Shown: positions 11,133 to 22,500 of the stretch, in pieces
How positions within the stretch are numbered: position 1 is the first letter of the stretch
Layout: the number at the start of each line of letters is the position of its first letter
NCBI GenBank assembly: GCA_002118135.1
Contig: BDIU01000412.1
Coordinates: 4,664 to 68,663 of the forward strand
Source: Trebouxia sp. TZW2008
Lineage: Eukaryota; Chlorophyta; Trebouxiophyceae; Trebouxiales; Trebouxiaceae
Length of the DNA stretch: 64,000 bases
Direction of reading: 5' to 3'
Notes under the pieces: model-generated
The model's input: only the letters and a program-made list of their open reading frames with translations
The model's database searches: none
What the model was told of the DNA's origin: nothing
Program-made: the position numbers and the translations under genes

Positions 11133-14100
11133 TCATCTGGAGCGGCTGTTAGGCTGGAAGATGCGGCCATCGGCTGCTGCTCTTGCCTTGTGAGGGCTGG
11201 GCTGGCCGTGCCTCTTCTTGTGGTGGTGGCTGCCCTCGCCCTGCTTCACGGGAAAGGTGGGCATCAGGGGCAGGTCTTTAGGGAAAGGCTGCTCCTTGAA
11301 CCTGCAGCATGGCAGCACAGTCGCAATTCTGTCAGGTTTACAAGAAGGTTTCTTTCGATATGAATGGATGATGCTTGACTGGGAAGGTGGGCATCAGGGG
11401 CAAATCTTTGGGGGAAAGGCTGCTCCTTGAATCTGCAGCATATCATACTGCTTGTGGTTTGCTAGGCTGTTGCCAGCTTTTGAACAGCAACACAATGGTC
11501 CCCTGTTGCATGGAATCAGGGCCAGGTTTGTCGGGAACGGCTGCTTCTTGAATTTGCTGCATGGCAAAACTACAGTTGATTTGCCAGAAGTCCACCGGAA
11601 TCTTTCCCAAAATGCTGTGAATATCGCTGAAATTGCTTCAGGGGCAGGGATTTGGGGAAAGGGTGCTCCTTGAACCAAGAGCACACAGCTTATGCACTCC
11701 GTTGCAGATGCGCAGACACAAAGAGACACACAGGACACAGCTAGACTGACTGGACACAGGTGTGTCAATACTTTGCTGAAACACTCCAAGCGCATGGCCA
11801 GCCTGTGAAAAAGGTGACAGCAGGGATAAGCAGCTGAGGAGATGAGCAGTACACAACAAGCGAAAGGCAATGTAACACAACGTATCAACAGTGTGTTGAC
11901 GTATGACAAGCAGAATGACGAAGGCACAACAGACTGACCAGCGATGATTGAGAGCTTCCTCAGCAGTAGCTCTCCTGTCAGGATCTGCAGTCAGCAAACT
12001 GCTGAGCAGGTCAAAGCCAGCCTCTGAAAAGTCCAGGTGACACATTGCAAATCCATGCTCCAATACACAGAGGGATTTCTACACAAAGAATGAGATGCAT
12101 TGTGATGCAAGCAAGGGCAGATGGGCTGTGACTGACCAGCGATGATTCAAGGCTTCTTCTGCTGTAGCTCTCCTGTCAGGGTCCAGCGTCAGCAAACTGC
12201 TGAGCAGGTCAAAGCCAGCCTCTGAAAGCGTGCGCCCATCAAAGTCAAAGCGCCTGACTGGGAACTTCTGGTCCAAGGTGGAGCTTGTGGCAGGGAACTT
12301 GAACTGCAGTCACAGATAAATTTGTTGACCTTGCATGCTTGACGCACTGGACAGAACACAGAGAGGGATCTTGCACCCATGCGCAGCAGTCTGTCAAATT
12401 GGTTCAATGCTGAGGGGTCAGCATGGCACGTCGTCAAGTGCAATGCAGTATGATGCCTATGCTCAGTGGGGCCAACAAACATGGGTTTTGTGGGCTTTTC
12501 ATGCACTGAGCACTGTCAGAGTTGTCACAAGCAAAGTAAAGATTGGTTCAAACAGATAGAGAGCTGCACCACAGGCAGGAATTGAGCATCATGCCAGGCT
12601 AAGCTGATGTTGAATGCAGCTTGGGGTGTCAGCAAAGAGAGCAATCAGCAGCAACATACCCTCTTCAGATTTGGCAGGTCTTGGTGAGTTGGCCAGTTCT
12701 GCTCAGTAGGGCTGCCCACAAGGTTGAAGATCTTGTGAATCTGCTCCATCTCGCTCTTGCCATTCAGCAGCGGCGCATTCTGAATGAGCTCGCCCATGAT
12801 GCAACCCACGCTCCACATGTCAATGGCTGTTGAATACTCCTTCACTCCTGCATAAAGAAGTTTTGTTTCTAGCATCAAATTACTACGGAGGCTATGTAAC
12901 AATGAGCCAGGAACCAGATCATGATGCAGCCCATACTTCGCGTACTGATGACCGTCGAGTCATGCTCCACTCCTGAACAGTCAGCAAGTGAACATCATGA
13001 GCGAACATTGCCACTTTTGAAGACAGTGACAAAGTGCCATCACCAGTTCAATCACCAGTTCAGGAGCCGCATGCAAAAGATGATGCACAGACATTTCATC
13101 ATGCACTAAAGCTGCTGTCAAAGATTGAATGACACCAAATTCTTTGGATGCGAGTTGTGGGTGCATACCTAGCAGCAGCTCAGGCGCTCTGTACCACAGA
13201 GTGACCACCATGTGGGTGTATGGTCTCAAAGGGCTGCCAAACTGGCGAGCCAGACCAAAGTCACAGATCTTGAGGTCTCCCTTGTTGTTGTACAGGATGT
13301 TGGAGGTCTTCAAGTCACGGTGAATGACCCAGTTGTCATGCAAATACGCCACGCCTGCTATCAGCTGTCGCATCAATGTCTTGATCTGCAGTGCACCACA
13401 CAGTGTGAGTGATGTCTGATTGTACAGGATGCTGAACATCTTCAGGTCATGGTGAATGATGTAGTTGTCATGCATGCATGTCACGCCTGTCATTCACTGT
13501 TGGATCAGTGTCCTGGTCTGCAAAACAAAGTGCATTTGTATTGTGACATTTCACTGTCTTCAGTGTGTGCACCAAAACAAGTCTGATGTTGCTACAACTG
13601 CCACTGTTTGATGCAATGGTGACTCTTGCTTCAAAGGAGCAAAAGCCCTGCGCTGTGTACAGAATGTTGCGCCCTCGTGTAAGCACAGACTGATAGGCTG
13701 GTGCGCATGACTGGTGATGCACATTGCACAATGAACGCTTGTAGGGAGCAGCCTAGCCTAGTACAACATTTGAGAGGGGGGGGCATACCTCCGACATGGC
13801 GAAGAGGGGGTTGGAGGAATCGCGGTCCTCCATGAGGCCCTTCAGGTCGTGCTCCATGAACTCCATCACCATGAAGACGTCATCCAGCTTCCTGCCCACC
13901 ACCACCTGCAACACCATTTCCTCATTGTTTTGGATCAAGTGTTTCGTCTGTCATTGTTTGGCTTCGTGTATGTTTGTTTGTTAATGAGCCCTCCGGGAGA
14001 TGCTCCATGAAGATGCTCCATCACCATGAATACGTCATCCAGCTTCTTGCACGCCACCAGCTACCACGCAATGTGCTGATGATATTAGCTCATGCACTCT

Positions 14101-16133
14101 TGATGAATTTGTTTGTATGCGATGCTCCAAAAGCTTGCCAAAAGCATGCGCTTGACTGTGGATGGTGCTCGGCAGGAGCTTTGATCAGTCAACGCAGCGC
14201 ACGAATTTGTCTGGCTCCCACACAAACAATGAACACGCATGGCAGCAAAAGTTAGCTGAATATGTGCAGTTGCTGCCCTGTAACTCCATGCCACCTTCTT
14301 TATGCAACTGATAACAAGCTTGACAGTGTGCTGAGCTGATGACTCACCTCTGTGACATTCACAATGTTCTTGTGGTGCAGCGCTAGCAGGATGTTGATCT
14401 CCCTGATGGACGTCAGTGGGAAGCCCTCTGTTTCCCGCTCCATCTTGATCTTCTTCAGCGCAAAGATCCTGCCTGTTTCTGTCTCCTTTGCCCTGCAGCA
14501 CAGCCTGCCTTTGCAACATAGGGCGTGATGACATTTGCTGAAGAGGATCTGGACTGGCAGGGATTAGCAGCCATGCAAACCTGCTGACGACTGTGCAAAA
14601 CATGCATGGCTTATTGGCAGCCAGCTGTACAGTATGCGCTAGCAACAATGGCTTGTGGGAAACGCGTCACAGCAAGGGTAAAGTGCAGCAGTCAGATTTG
14701 TGCAAAACGTACTGCATAACTTAACCAATACAGCGCTTGCACCATGATGCGAGATCATAAGGCAGTACCGACCAACCACAGCCACACTGAATTATGAGCT
14801 GCTCTGCTGAGAACTGGACTCAAGCCACGCGACAGCATAAGGCAATTGTGCGCTGAAGCTGTCTCATAGGCCATGATTCATAACAGATGCTGATTTGCAG
14901 TTGGTACTGCAAGATCACTGTAACAAACTTGCGCAATGCTGAGTCATCTTCCAATCGATGATGTCGTCCAATTTGCGAGCAAAATCCTGCAGTTGTTTGA
15001 TCAAAAGATCTGACTGGGATGACTCCACATATGCTTCCCAGCAATGAGGGGATGACCTGGAATGTCCTCTGTGCTTTCCCAGCACAGCTGGACTCATCCC
15101 AGCAAGAGCTATTGACCAAGGGGCTACTGCACTGCTGACTGCAAAAGTGGGCCATGCCAGCAGCCAGCATAATATAGCGCTGGCTGGAAAACACTGCACA
15201 GAGGGTTTTATTGTTCAGATCGTCACTAGCCTGAAGACCATGTCATAGGTGCCTTCATTGTACTACACAGAGAGAGAGAGAGTCTACCGATCAGGGCTTC
15301 ACTGATTCCAACATCTTGCCACAGGTGCCTTGATTGTATGACATGTAGAGTTTGCCAATCAAGACTTGACTGACCTACACACCATGCCACAGGTGCATCA
15401 AACATATCATTCATAGAGCTCACCCATCAAGACTTGACTGACCTGGAGACAATGCCAAAGGCGTCTTGACTGTGTTACAACTAGAGTTCACTCATCAAGG
15501 TTTGACTGGCCTGAAGACCATGACACACGTGCCTGCCTTGTGCTACACACAGAGTCTACCAATCAGGGCTTCACTGGTTCAACACCATGCCACAGGTGCC
15601 TTGATTGCATCACACATAGACTTTGCCAATCAAGACTTGACTGACCTACACATCATGCCACAGGTGCCTTGAATGCATCATACATACAGCTCACCCATCA
15701 AGGTTTGACTGTCGTGAAGACAATGTCGAAGTTGTCTTGACTGTGTTCCAAATAGTGTTCATGCGCCAAGGGTTGACTGACCTGAAAACCATGCCATACG
15801 TGCCTTCATTGATGCTGTTAAGCTTCTCAAAGCAGTGCACATCTCGGCACTGCTGCAGCATGCTGGGCCCTGTGGTGACGTCACTTTGGGGTGACCCCTC
15901 TGACCCGTCCTCTGACCCCCTATCATGCTCTGGGGTCAGCTGGGCCTGCCCATCTGCTATTTCCTTACGCTCCCTGGCATTCAAAGCCTGCAGAGCTGCA
16001 TCCTCTGCTGACACAGCCTGCACCAGAAACCATCAGCAAACATAAGTCAGGTATCTGTGCACACCATGTTGCAGTCCCAAAGCTCAGACAGACAGATGAA
16101 ATGCCAGATGGACAGACAAATGGGCAGACTTGC

Positions 16134-16195
<62 letters not shown>

Positions 16196-18915
16196 GCAGG
16201 CAGGCAGGCAGGCAATCCAACTCATAGACAGTTCAACAGACATACGGACAGATAGACACTTCAGACAGACAGGTAGACAGACAGACAGGCAGACAGACAA
16301 GCAAATATCAGGGCGCAGATAGACAGAGAGCCAGCCAGCTAGTGTAACACACAAGCACTCAGACAGACAGACAGACAAGAAGCAGACAGACAGACAGATA
16401 CATGCACAGACGGACACATGGACAAAGCAAGGACTGGTGCATGCACAGTCATACACAAACAGCCAGGTGCTTACTCCAGAAGGAGCATCCTCGACCATAG
16501 CTGCCCATCTGCTCATGGGCGCCGGCACAACCTGGTCCAGCACTTCTGCCAAGGCAGAATTGGCATCGCCGTTAGTGGTCATCACTGCTGCTGCAACTGT
16601 CATGCCAGGGCCCAAAGACATTGACATGCTGGCTGATGTCACGTGACCCCCAACTGCACCATCTGCTGCTGCTGCACCTGCAAAAGATACACTCATGGTT
16701 GCAGCGACAACGACACAGCATGAGCACATGTCAACTAAACTGCCAGGCCAACTGCAGAAATCAAGGCATGCTGGTGCGCCGCATGGGTTTCAAAGATAAG
16801 GTTTTGTATGGCAGCAGCCGTAGCATGGTGGCTGGCAAGCCTTACTGAGTGTCAAATACATTGTGTGCTGGCTGACAGCAGATGCTGGCTGTTGTGCACA
16901 TTGTGCTGAACAATGTGCATATAGCAACAAGCTGTGCTATACCTGTGCAAGGTGACACCATCTCTGCCATGCTTGCACTATTCATGCTGATGCTGACATT
17001 CAACAAGAAAACCAAAACGGCCAGCACAACTTGTGCCTATTTTGTAATCTGTTGCAAGTGCAAGCCAGTTGCAAGCATAGACTAGACTGATGCAGGTCAG
17101 TCACCTTCTTCTCCAGAAACAGATGGAGAATCCTTCATGGCCGCAGGCGCATCAGGGTCAATGTCATTGCCCTCATCACTTGCACCACCCAGCTGCCTGT
17201 CTTGAAACTCCGCCAGCTCAACAGCTGCTCTGTCCGCAGCTCTGTCAGCTGCATTTGCAGCAGTTGCAGGAGCAGGTGATGGGGCTCTTGGAGATGCCTC
17301 TGGCGAGGCAGACAAGCTCCTGGAAGACGGTACTGCATCACAAAAGAAAGCCTTGAAATTTAATTACTGTCCAAGGTGTGGTCTCAGATCTATTCAGCAT
17401 CTATTCAACATCTATTCCCATTAGGCCAAAGATTTTGCTGTCAGGCCGCAGAGACTGTGGCCAGATGATTGTTGAAACAAACATATGCTGACTTGCTGCA
17501 GCACCTGCATGTAGCTTCGGAAAGTCACAGAACAAGATCAAAGACAACTTGGTACAAGTTCAGTGGCCACTTGAGATTTGCAACATGCCAGCTTGAAACA
17601 CCTGCATGAAGCATTCAATGCAGGGGTCTTTGCAAACCTGACACGAAGCTGATTGTACACAAGCACAGCGCGGGGCGAGTTTGTGCTGATGCATAGGGTA
17701 AAGGGCTTATGCAGGCAAGGCAGTCTGTAGACTGTCTGCACAAATTATTATCTCTATGCATCAATATTGCACAGGGCTGTGCACCTGAGAAACGACTGCA
17801 GATGATTTGTACTCTTGCCATGTTGCTGATGACAGGGCAGCGGCCCTACTTGCAGGCTGAAACCGGCCCTGCTGCAATCACAGTATACAGCTTCCGACCA
17901 CAAGCATCATTTCATAGAGATATCAAGTACCTGAGCGCGTGCTGCCTACATAACATGCATTGGGGCAGTGCAAATGCTTCTTGCTGCCTGGATGTGGCTC
18001 AGCTGCAGATGCGTCAAGGCACTACTGATTAGCAACATGAAGTACCTGAGCGCTTGCCGCCTTCCTTCCAGATGATGGGTGAGTGCTTGCGCTTCTTGCT
18101 GATTGGTTCTGGTTCTACTGCAGGGGCTGGAGGCAGTTCCCCGTCCTCTGGGCCTTCAGGAGACTCTGCCTTGGGTACAGGGGCAGGGCTGATGGCACCA
18201 CCCCTCTCCTTCAGCAGTCTGGCTGCCTCCAAGGCAAAAGCACTGCACAAAATATGTGTTTGTTGTAATATGTTATGTGCTGTTTGCAACGATTTGAACT
18301 CAAGATACAGATACTAGCAATGTACAATTCCGCCCTGTATACTTATGCCTTGTGCAGACATGCACTCTATAGATGTACATTGTAAGTATGCACTGAGAGG
18401 CAGTTCACGTTCTGTCCAAAGGAGGCATCATTGGCAGCCTAACAAGCACTACAGCAGCCTAAAGTTGTGCTGCAGCAAAGCATGTAGTCAAGAGCGAACA
18501 TGGACTGCACAAATCCGTCCTGTACAGGCGTGCACTGCACAGACATGCACTCTAAATATATGCACTGTTAGTATGCCCTCAAAAACGGCTCACTTTCTGT
18601 GGCCAGCTCCCAACACTCCAGCAGCAGGCTTTGCTGGGGGAGCAGGAGGCGCTGGTGCTGCCTGTGCTGCCTGTGAAGAAGCTGAATGCCTAGGTGGCAC
18701 AGGTATAGGCCTGTTGGAGTGCCTGCACACAGCCAGCAAGGGTCAGTATCCTGCGTTTACCTTGTATTGTACAGCTTGTCCTGAGTTGAGTAGCTCCCAG
18801 CTGACTTGCAAGGAGATGGAGATATAGTTCACCTCAGAGTATCTGGCTGTGCATCTGTGGTCCGGCGAGAAGGTTCTTGCGGTCTTCCGTCTCGACTGCT
18901 CCTGCACTCAGACAT
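11133..18915 (-). CDS. CDKG: CDK11/CDKG-type cyclin-dependent kinase (12 exons, 692 aa)
   Basis: Serine/threonine kinase of the PITSLRE group, which in animals and plants acts with L-type cyclins in splicing and transcription. Exons: 18833-18915, 18594-18722, 18046-18242, 17105-17332, 16475-16677, 15782-16017, 14348-14492, 13789-13905, 13169-13385, 12660-12847, 12137-12303, 11133-11301; sum 2079 nt. The N-terminal ~340 residues are low complexity but include [10 protein letters not shown], typical of this group. Kinase motifs: [11 protein letters not shown] glycine loop, [10 protein letters not shown] with the catalytic lysine, PLTSIRE in place of [55 protein letters not shown], and the group-specific tail [13 protein letters not shown]. 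All key residues are present. The start ATG (18915) follows an in-frame upstream stretch without a better ATG. At least seven of its exon edges have echo copies in neighbouring introns. It shares a 595-bp divergent region with the giant gene. Confidence 0.94.
11395..11690 (-). repeat. Three decayed copies of the CDK last-exon 5' end
   Basis: Upstream of the real exon 12 (from 11301), the acceptor plus the start of the exon ([14 protein letters not shown]) is copied three times. The conserved minus-strand TTCAAGGAGCAG core falls near 11424, 11542 and 11664, giving spacings of about 131, 120 and 122 bp including the parent. The nearest copy keeps GCAG but has one extra C that shifts the frame. 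The middle copy has a damaged acceptor. The farthest reads [12 protein letters not shown] without a good acceptor. Confidence 0.85.
11925..12045 (-). repeat. Intact-frame copy of CDK exon 11 3' half with donor
   Basis: The minus strand reads [19 protein letters not shown] and continues through [11 protein letters not shown] to GTCAGTC, differing from real exon 11 (12137-12303) by few changes. The copy lies about 206 bp downstream of the parent in the next intron and contains no stop. It lacks the 5' half of the exon. Confidence 0.9.
13395..13500 (-). repeat. Decayed copy of CDK exon 9 5' part (HRD region)
   Basis: The minus strand reads [19 protein letters not shown], against [19 protein letters not shown] in the real exon 132 bp downstream in transcript direction (13169-13385). 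The catalytic HRD arginine is H in this copy, and the downstream frame breaks. Confidence 0.88.
14000..14064 (-). repeat. Decayed copy of CDK exon 8 5' part
   Basis: Shares gctccatcaccatga and acgtcatccagctt with the real exon at 13789-13905, about 150 bp away, in the intron upstream of that exon. Confidence 0.8.
15230..15781 (-). repeat. Eight-copy tandem array of CDK exon 6 3' end, higher-order A-B-C-D
   Basis: Downstream of exon 6 (glycine loop, ends 15782), a 64-77 bp unit carrying the exon end [10 protein letters not shown] plus its donor recurs. Units start near 15230, 15307, 15372, 15440, 15509, 15579, 15643 and 15711; the parent is at about 15780. Shared differences group units 1/5/parent, 2/6, 3/7 and 4/8, so the array is a four-part higher-order repeat of about 272 bp read twice. 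Confidence 0.88.
16079..16405. repeat. (CAGA)n / (CAGG)n microsatellite in CDK intron
   Basis: A long CAGA-type tract, most regular at 16132-16196, turns to CAGG at 16193-16212 and then continues interrupted to about 16400. It lies in the intron between CDK exons 5 and 6. Confidence 0.92.
17912..17965 (-). repeat. Decayed copy of CDK exon 3 3' end with donor
   Basis: The plus-strand string aagtacctgagcg with following bases is shared between 17925 and 18040 (real exon 3 edge at 18046). The spacing is 115 bp, into the downstream intron. Confidence 0.65.
18326..18425 (-). repeat. Decayed copy of CDK exon 2 3' edge and intron
   Basis: The block gacatgcactcta ... cagttcacgttctgt repeats the exon 2 edge and its donor (18542-18600) at a period of 185 bp. 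Confidence 0.75.
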
Positions 18916-19510
18916 AAGTTGCTCAATCTGCAAACTCTAGCAGTGTGAGTTGTTTCCTGCTTCATGAACGCGCAAGTCGAATGCATTACCTGCTATGGCC
19001 ACTATTAGAATGTCTGTGAGCAGACGTATTGTGGTGTTCGTGTCTGTGCCTGCCTCTAGAGTGGTCCGCAGGTTGCATACAAGCTGTAGATTGTTTGGGA
19101 CACAGGCTCGCAAGACAACACAGGGAGCCAACCCGGTCTGATAGATGCGCACAAGTCAATCTGGATATTCCTCTTTCACAGATCTGCAGATGCTGTTGCG
19201 CAACTTCGCAGCCTCAACTTGCCCTGCAGTCAGGTCTGATCGTACACGGCAACGCGACGGAGTTTTACGGAGATCGTTGCCGTCTGCCGTATGCGTGTAC
19301 GACTTCTTCTTCAACCACCTCGTACAATTTGACTAAAGGGTCACCTAGGCCCCTGAGAGCTCGAATCGACAGCTCGCGACATGAGTTGCTTGTTGGCAGC
19401 AAGTTATTGCCCAGTTCTGCCTTCCAATAGTGTGCTATTTTCGCCTGCAAGGCGCCTCGTCAAGGAATGTCTCGGCGTGACGTAAGTCTCTTTTGGAGCT
19501 CTGCTTAGCA
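18916..19510. promoter_or_regulatory. Divergent promoter region (CDK and giant membrane protein)
   Basis: 595 bp separate the start codons of two divergently transcribed genes, so both promoters and 5' UTRs should lie here. Open frames that cross it (for example plus 19029-19430) have no domain support. I cannot point to a specific motif. Confidence 0.5.
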
Positions 19511-22500
19511 ATGGCAGACAAGCCACCGCAACGAGAGTGGACAGAGGAGGACCTCGAGGTCCAGCGCACCCAGCTTTATGCAGCAATCCAAGCTGCAAAG
19601 GGGCGGTATATTGATCCAGAGCTGCTGCGACGGGAAGCCGGACTTATCACGGAGCTCTCGGGTCGCAGTACGTCTTTGCGATCACGGTACGGCATTCCCG
19701 GTCCGACATCACCCCCCACTCTGGCTGGATCAAGGTCCCTTTCCAGAACGAAGAGTGCCGTCAATGGGCCCATCACGGATCGCCGTGGCCTGGGTACACT
19801 GGCACCGTATGTCATCCCTGGCTTGCTCAGAAAAGCTTCTATGCAAGTACCTGATGACACAGAGTTGTCGGCTCTGCGGATGTACTCAGGCAAAAGTTTC
19901 AACTTCAATGACCTTCAGTCAGGAGCAGCACAAACAGCAGATGACAGGCCATCAACATCAGGACGTCTCTCAGGTGAAGCGCGTTAGGAAGTTGTAAAGC
20001 CCAAATCCTCTATATGGAAACAAGTAAAGCAAGCTCGTCCACATTACAGGGCATGAGACAGCAGCATGTGTATCGTTCTTTTGCTCTCCTCAGCTGACAA
20101 CTGTTGCGCAACCTCACCACATGCTGAACAGCGAGCCATAATGAAACAATGATTGTTCGCAAATTGTTGCAAAGTTGAGGAGTTCTTCACGCACATATTG
20201 CAACCGCAACAAGTCAGCGCCTTGGACAACAGCAATCTCATCACACATAACGGCAAGCATGCGTGGTGCTGAATGCTGATTTGCATGACGCTAGGTGAGA
20301 GGCAAGTGTCTAGCTTGGGTAAAGACTTCTTCTATCCAGCTTATGATCCCAACTATCAGCAGAAGGCACGCAGCAGGCGCAGCAGCTCTCTAAAGCGATC
20401 ACCAAGCAGGCAAAGATCAGATAGGCAAAGTCCTGACAGGCTTCCACCAGACAAACGTACCCGTAGGACACGTAGTCGGGAGAGACCGTCCAAGGAGTAT
20501 GCTGCAGTGACTTTTGAAGATGAACAGTCAGAGGACAATGCACATGACATCCCAGTGCGGGATAGCAGCAGAGGCTGGAGGAAACGCACACGGCGGACAT
20601 GTCTGGTAAGCTTGCCTGTTTTACAAAAGCAGCATCTCCAATGCAGAACATTTTTACATTTAGCATGTTGCAAGCATTACTGTGACATCTTGTGGGGACA
20701 TAGCTGTAAACGTCCCCTGCACGTCCCTGCGCTGGGCAAGTTGCGACCATGCTTTTCATCATGCACTCGTATTGGTGATCATAAAAGAGCAACACCAGCA
20801 ATGCTATTTGATCGCTCATGAGTAAAGATATAGTACTCAAGCGCAGCATGAGCTGCAATGGTCTGCTTATGGCATTTGCTGTGATGATCACTGCAAGCTG
20901 CAGGATGTGTGTGCAGCATTGCTTTCGCTAGCCCTGGTCAAGCTCCTTTTGAGACCCCGCAGACTTGCTGACTGCGACCACGCTGTGTCTTGTGCAGATT
21001 TTGACAGGGTTGCTACTGCTCCTGGTACATCGAGGATCCTGTTGGCGGCCGGCTTTGGCTTGACGCGCCTCCACTTCACCACAAATAGGCACTTCACAGA
21101 AATGATAACAGCTTGATTGGGTTGTATGCAGATTTTGACAGGGTTGCTACTGCTCTTCACGCATTCCCTAGTCCTGCTAACGGCTGGCTTGGCTTGGCGC
21201 ACCTGTACTTCACCACATATAGGCATTTCACAGAAACAACAACAGCTTGATTGGGTTTTATGCAGATTCTGACAGGATTGCTACTCCTCCTGGTGCATTC
21301 AATAGTCCTGTTGGCGGCTGGCTTTGGCTTGGCGCACCTCTACTTCGCCAGCAGTATGGATCATGGTCGACTGACCCTAAACCAAGCCCTTCATGTACAT
21401 CAACACAACTACAGCGGCTCGCTTTGGTTTCTTCATAGGTCAGTGGTAATGTCACCCTATACTTTTTAGCTTGCACAAGCATGCTTTCAAATCAGTGTGC
21501 GCGTCACATTGACTCAGATGGTCACTGATTCCACAAGTTGATGTGGCTACAAAGGCTTGCCAAATTGGCTCAAGCATTAGTTGAGCAGTCACCCAAGGGA
21601 CTTGCGAGCGCACTCACGCTGTACTAGCATGTATCTGCATCTGACTTGTTGACAGTACTCATGACCCGGGCTGAAGTTCGATGCACTCTCTTCATCTTCA
21701 ACTCAACCTCAGTCAAGCATGTGGACACATCTCAGCACTTGCAGCACAGTACAGCGTCTTTCCTGACTGCAGGCAGCAGCAACATTACGCAGCAACTGTA
21801 CAGATAGCGTCCCGTCATGCCAGTAGTAGTCCAAGTGAGGTCTTGTCCTTTGGAGAGTACGATGAGTCAAGTAGCTTTCAGTCCCACGCCAGTCTCAGCA
21901 CTCAGCCCAACGGGAGCCTTGAGTTGACATCTTCACATCTGAGTGTGCTGCCTGGCAATGGGACTGCTAGTGTTGGTACAGGTAATGTAATTGCTGCAAG
22001 TGCCTTTCTATAATACTGAGCCTTTGAAAGCAGACCAGAGTTGCCATTGTGTCAACAGCTGCAAGCATATTTTTGAAACAGAAATGTTTGAACAACTCTG
22101 CAGGTGCTGTTCCAGTGGACCTGACACTGTATAGCAACATCTTCCTCTGGCAACGAGGGTGATACTCAAACAGGCAGAAAACTTGGGCAAGCTTGACAAT
22201 AAAAATCATGCTGAGGAAGCACTGTCAACTTTGCAGGAACATTGCCAGTAGACCTGACAGTGCACGGCAACATCTTTCTGCGGCCTGCACCCTCATCCAG
22301 TCAGATGTCTGGGCGGCGGCGGCAGCTGCTTCAAAGCCCAAGTGAAGCCCAAGCCCCAGGTAAGCACTTTGGGCAGTTGCAACTGTTTCTGGTGCGCCGT
22401 TGATGTCTGTGTGCGTGTTTACAGTTCAACAGCAAGCCACAAATTTGTGGGTACTGTTCTAGACTTTTGCTCCTGCACTCCCCCGATCAGCCCTCTGGGC

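Noticed and set aside
13640..13700. A third, older copy of the CDK exon 9 start
   Set aside because: A short match (gtgtacaga.atgttg) is too weak to separate from chance.
15230..15781. CRISPR-like regular spacing
   Set aside because: Units are contiguous, diverged and derived from the neighbouring exon end; there are no unique spacers and the setting is a nuclear intron.
16079..16405. Cysteine/valine-rich protein read from the CAGA tract on the minus strand
   Set aside because: It is translation of a microsatellite in an intron; the real CDK exons lie on either side.
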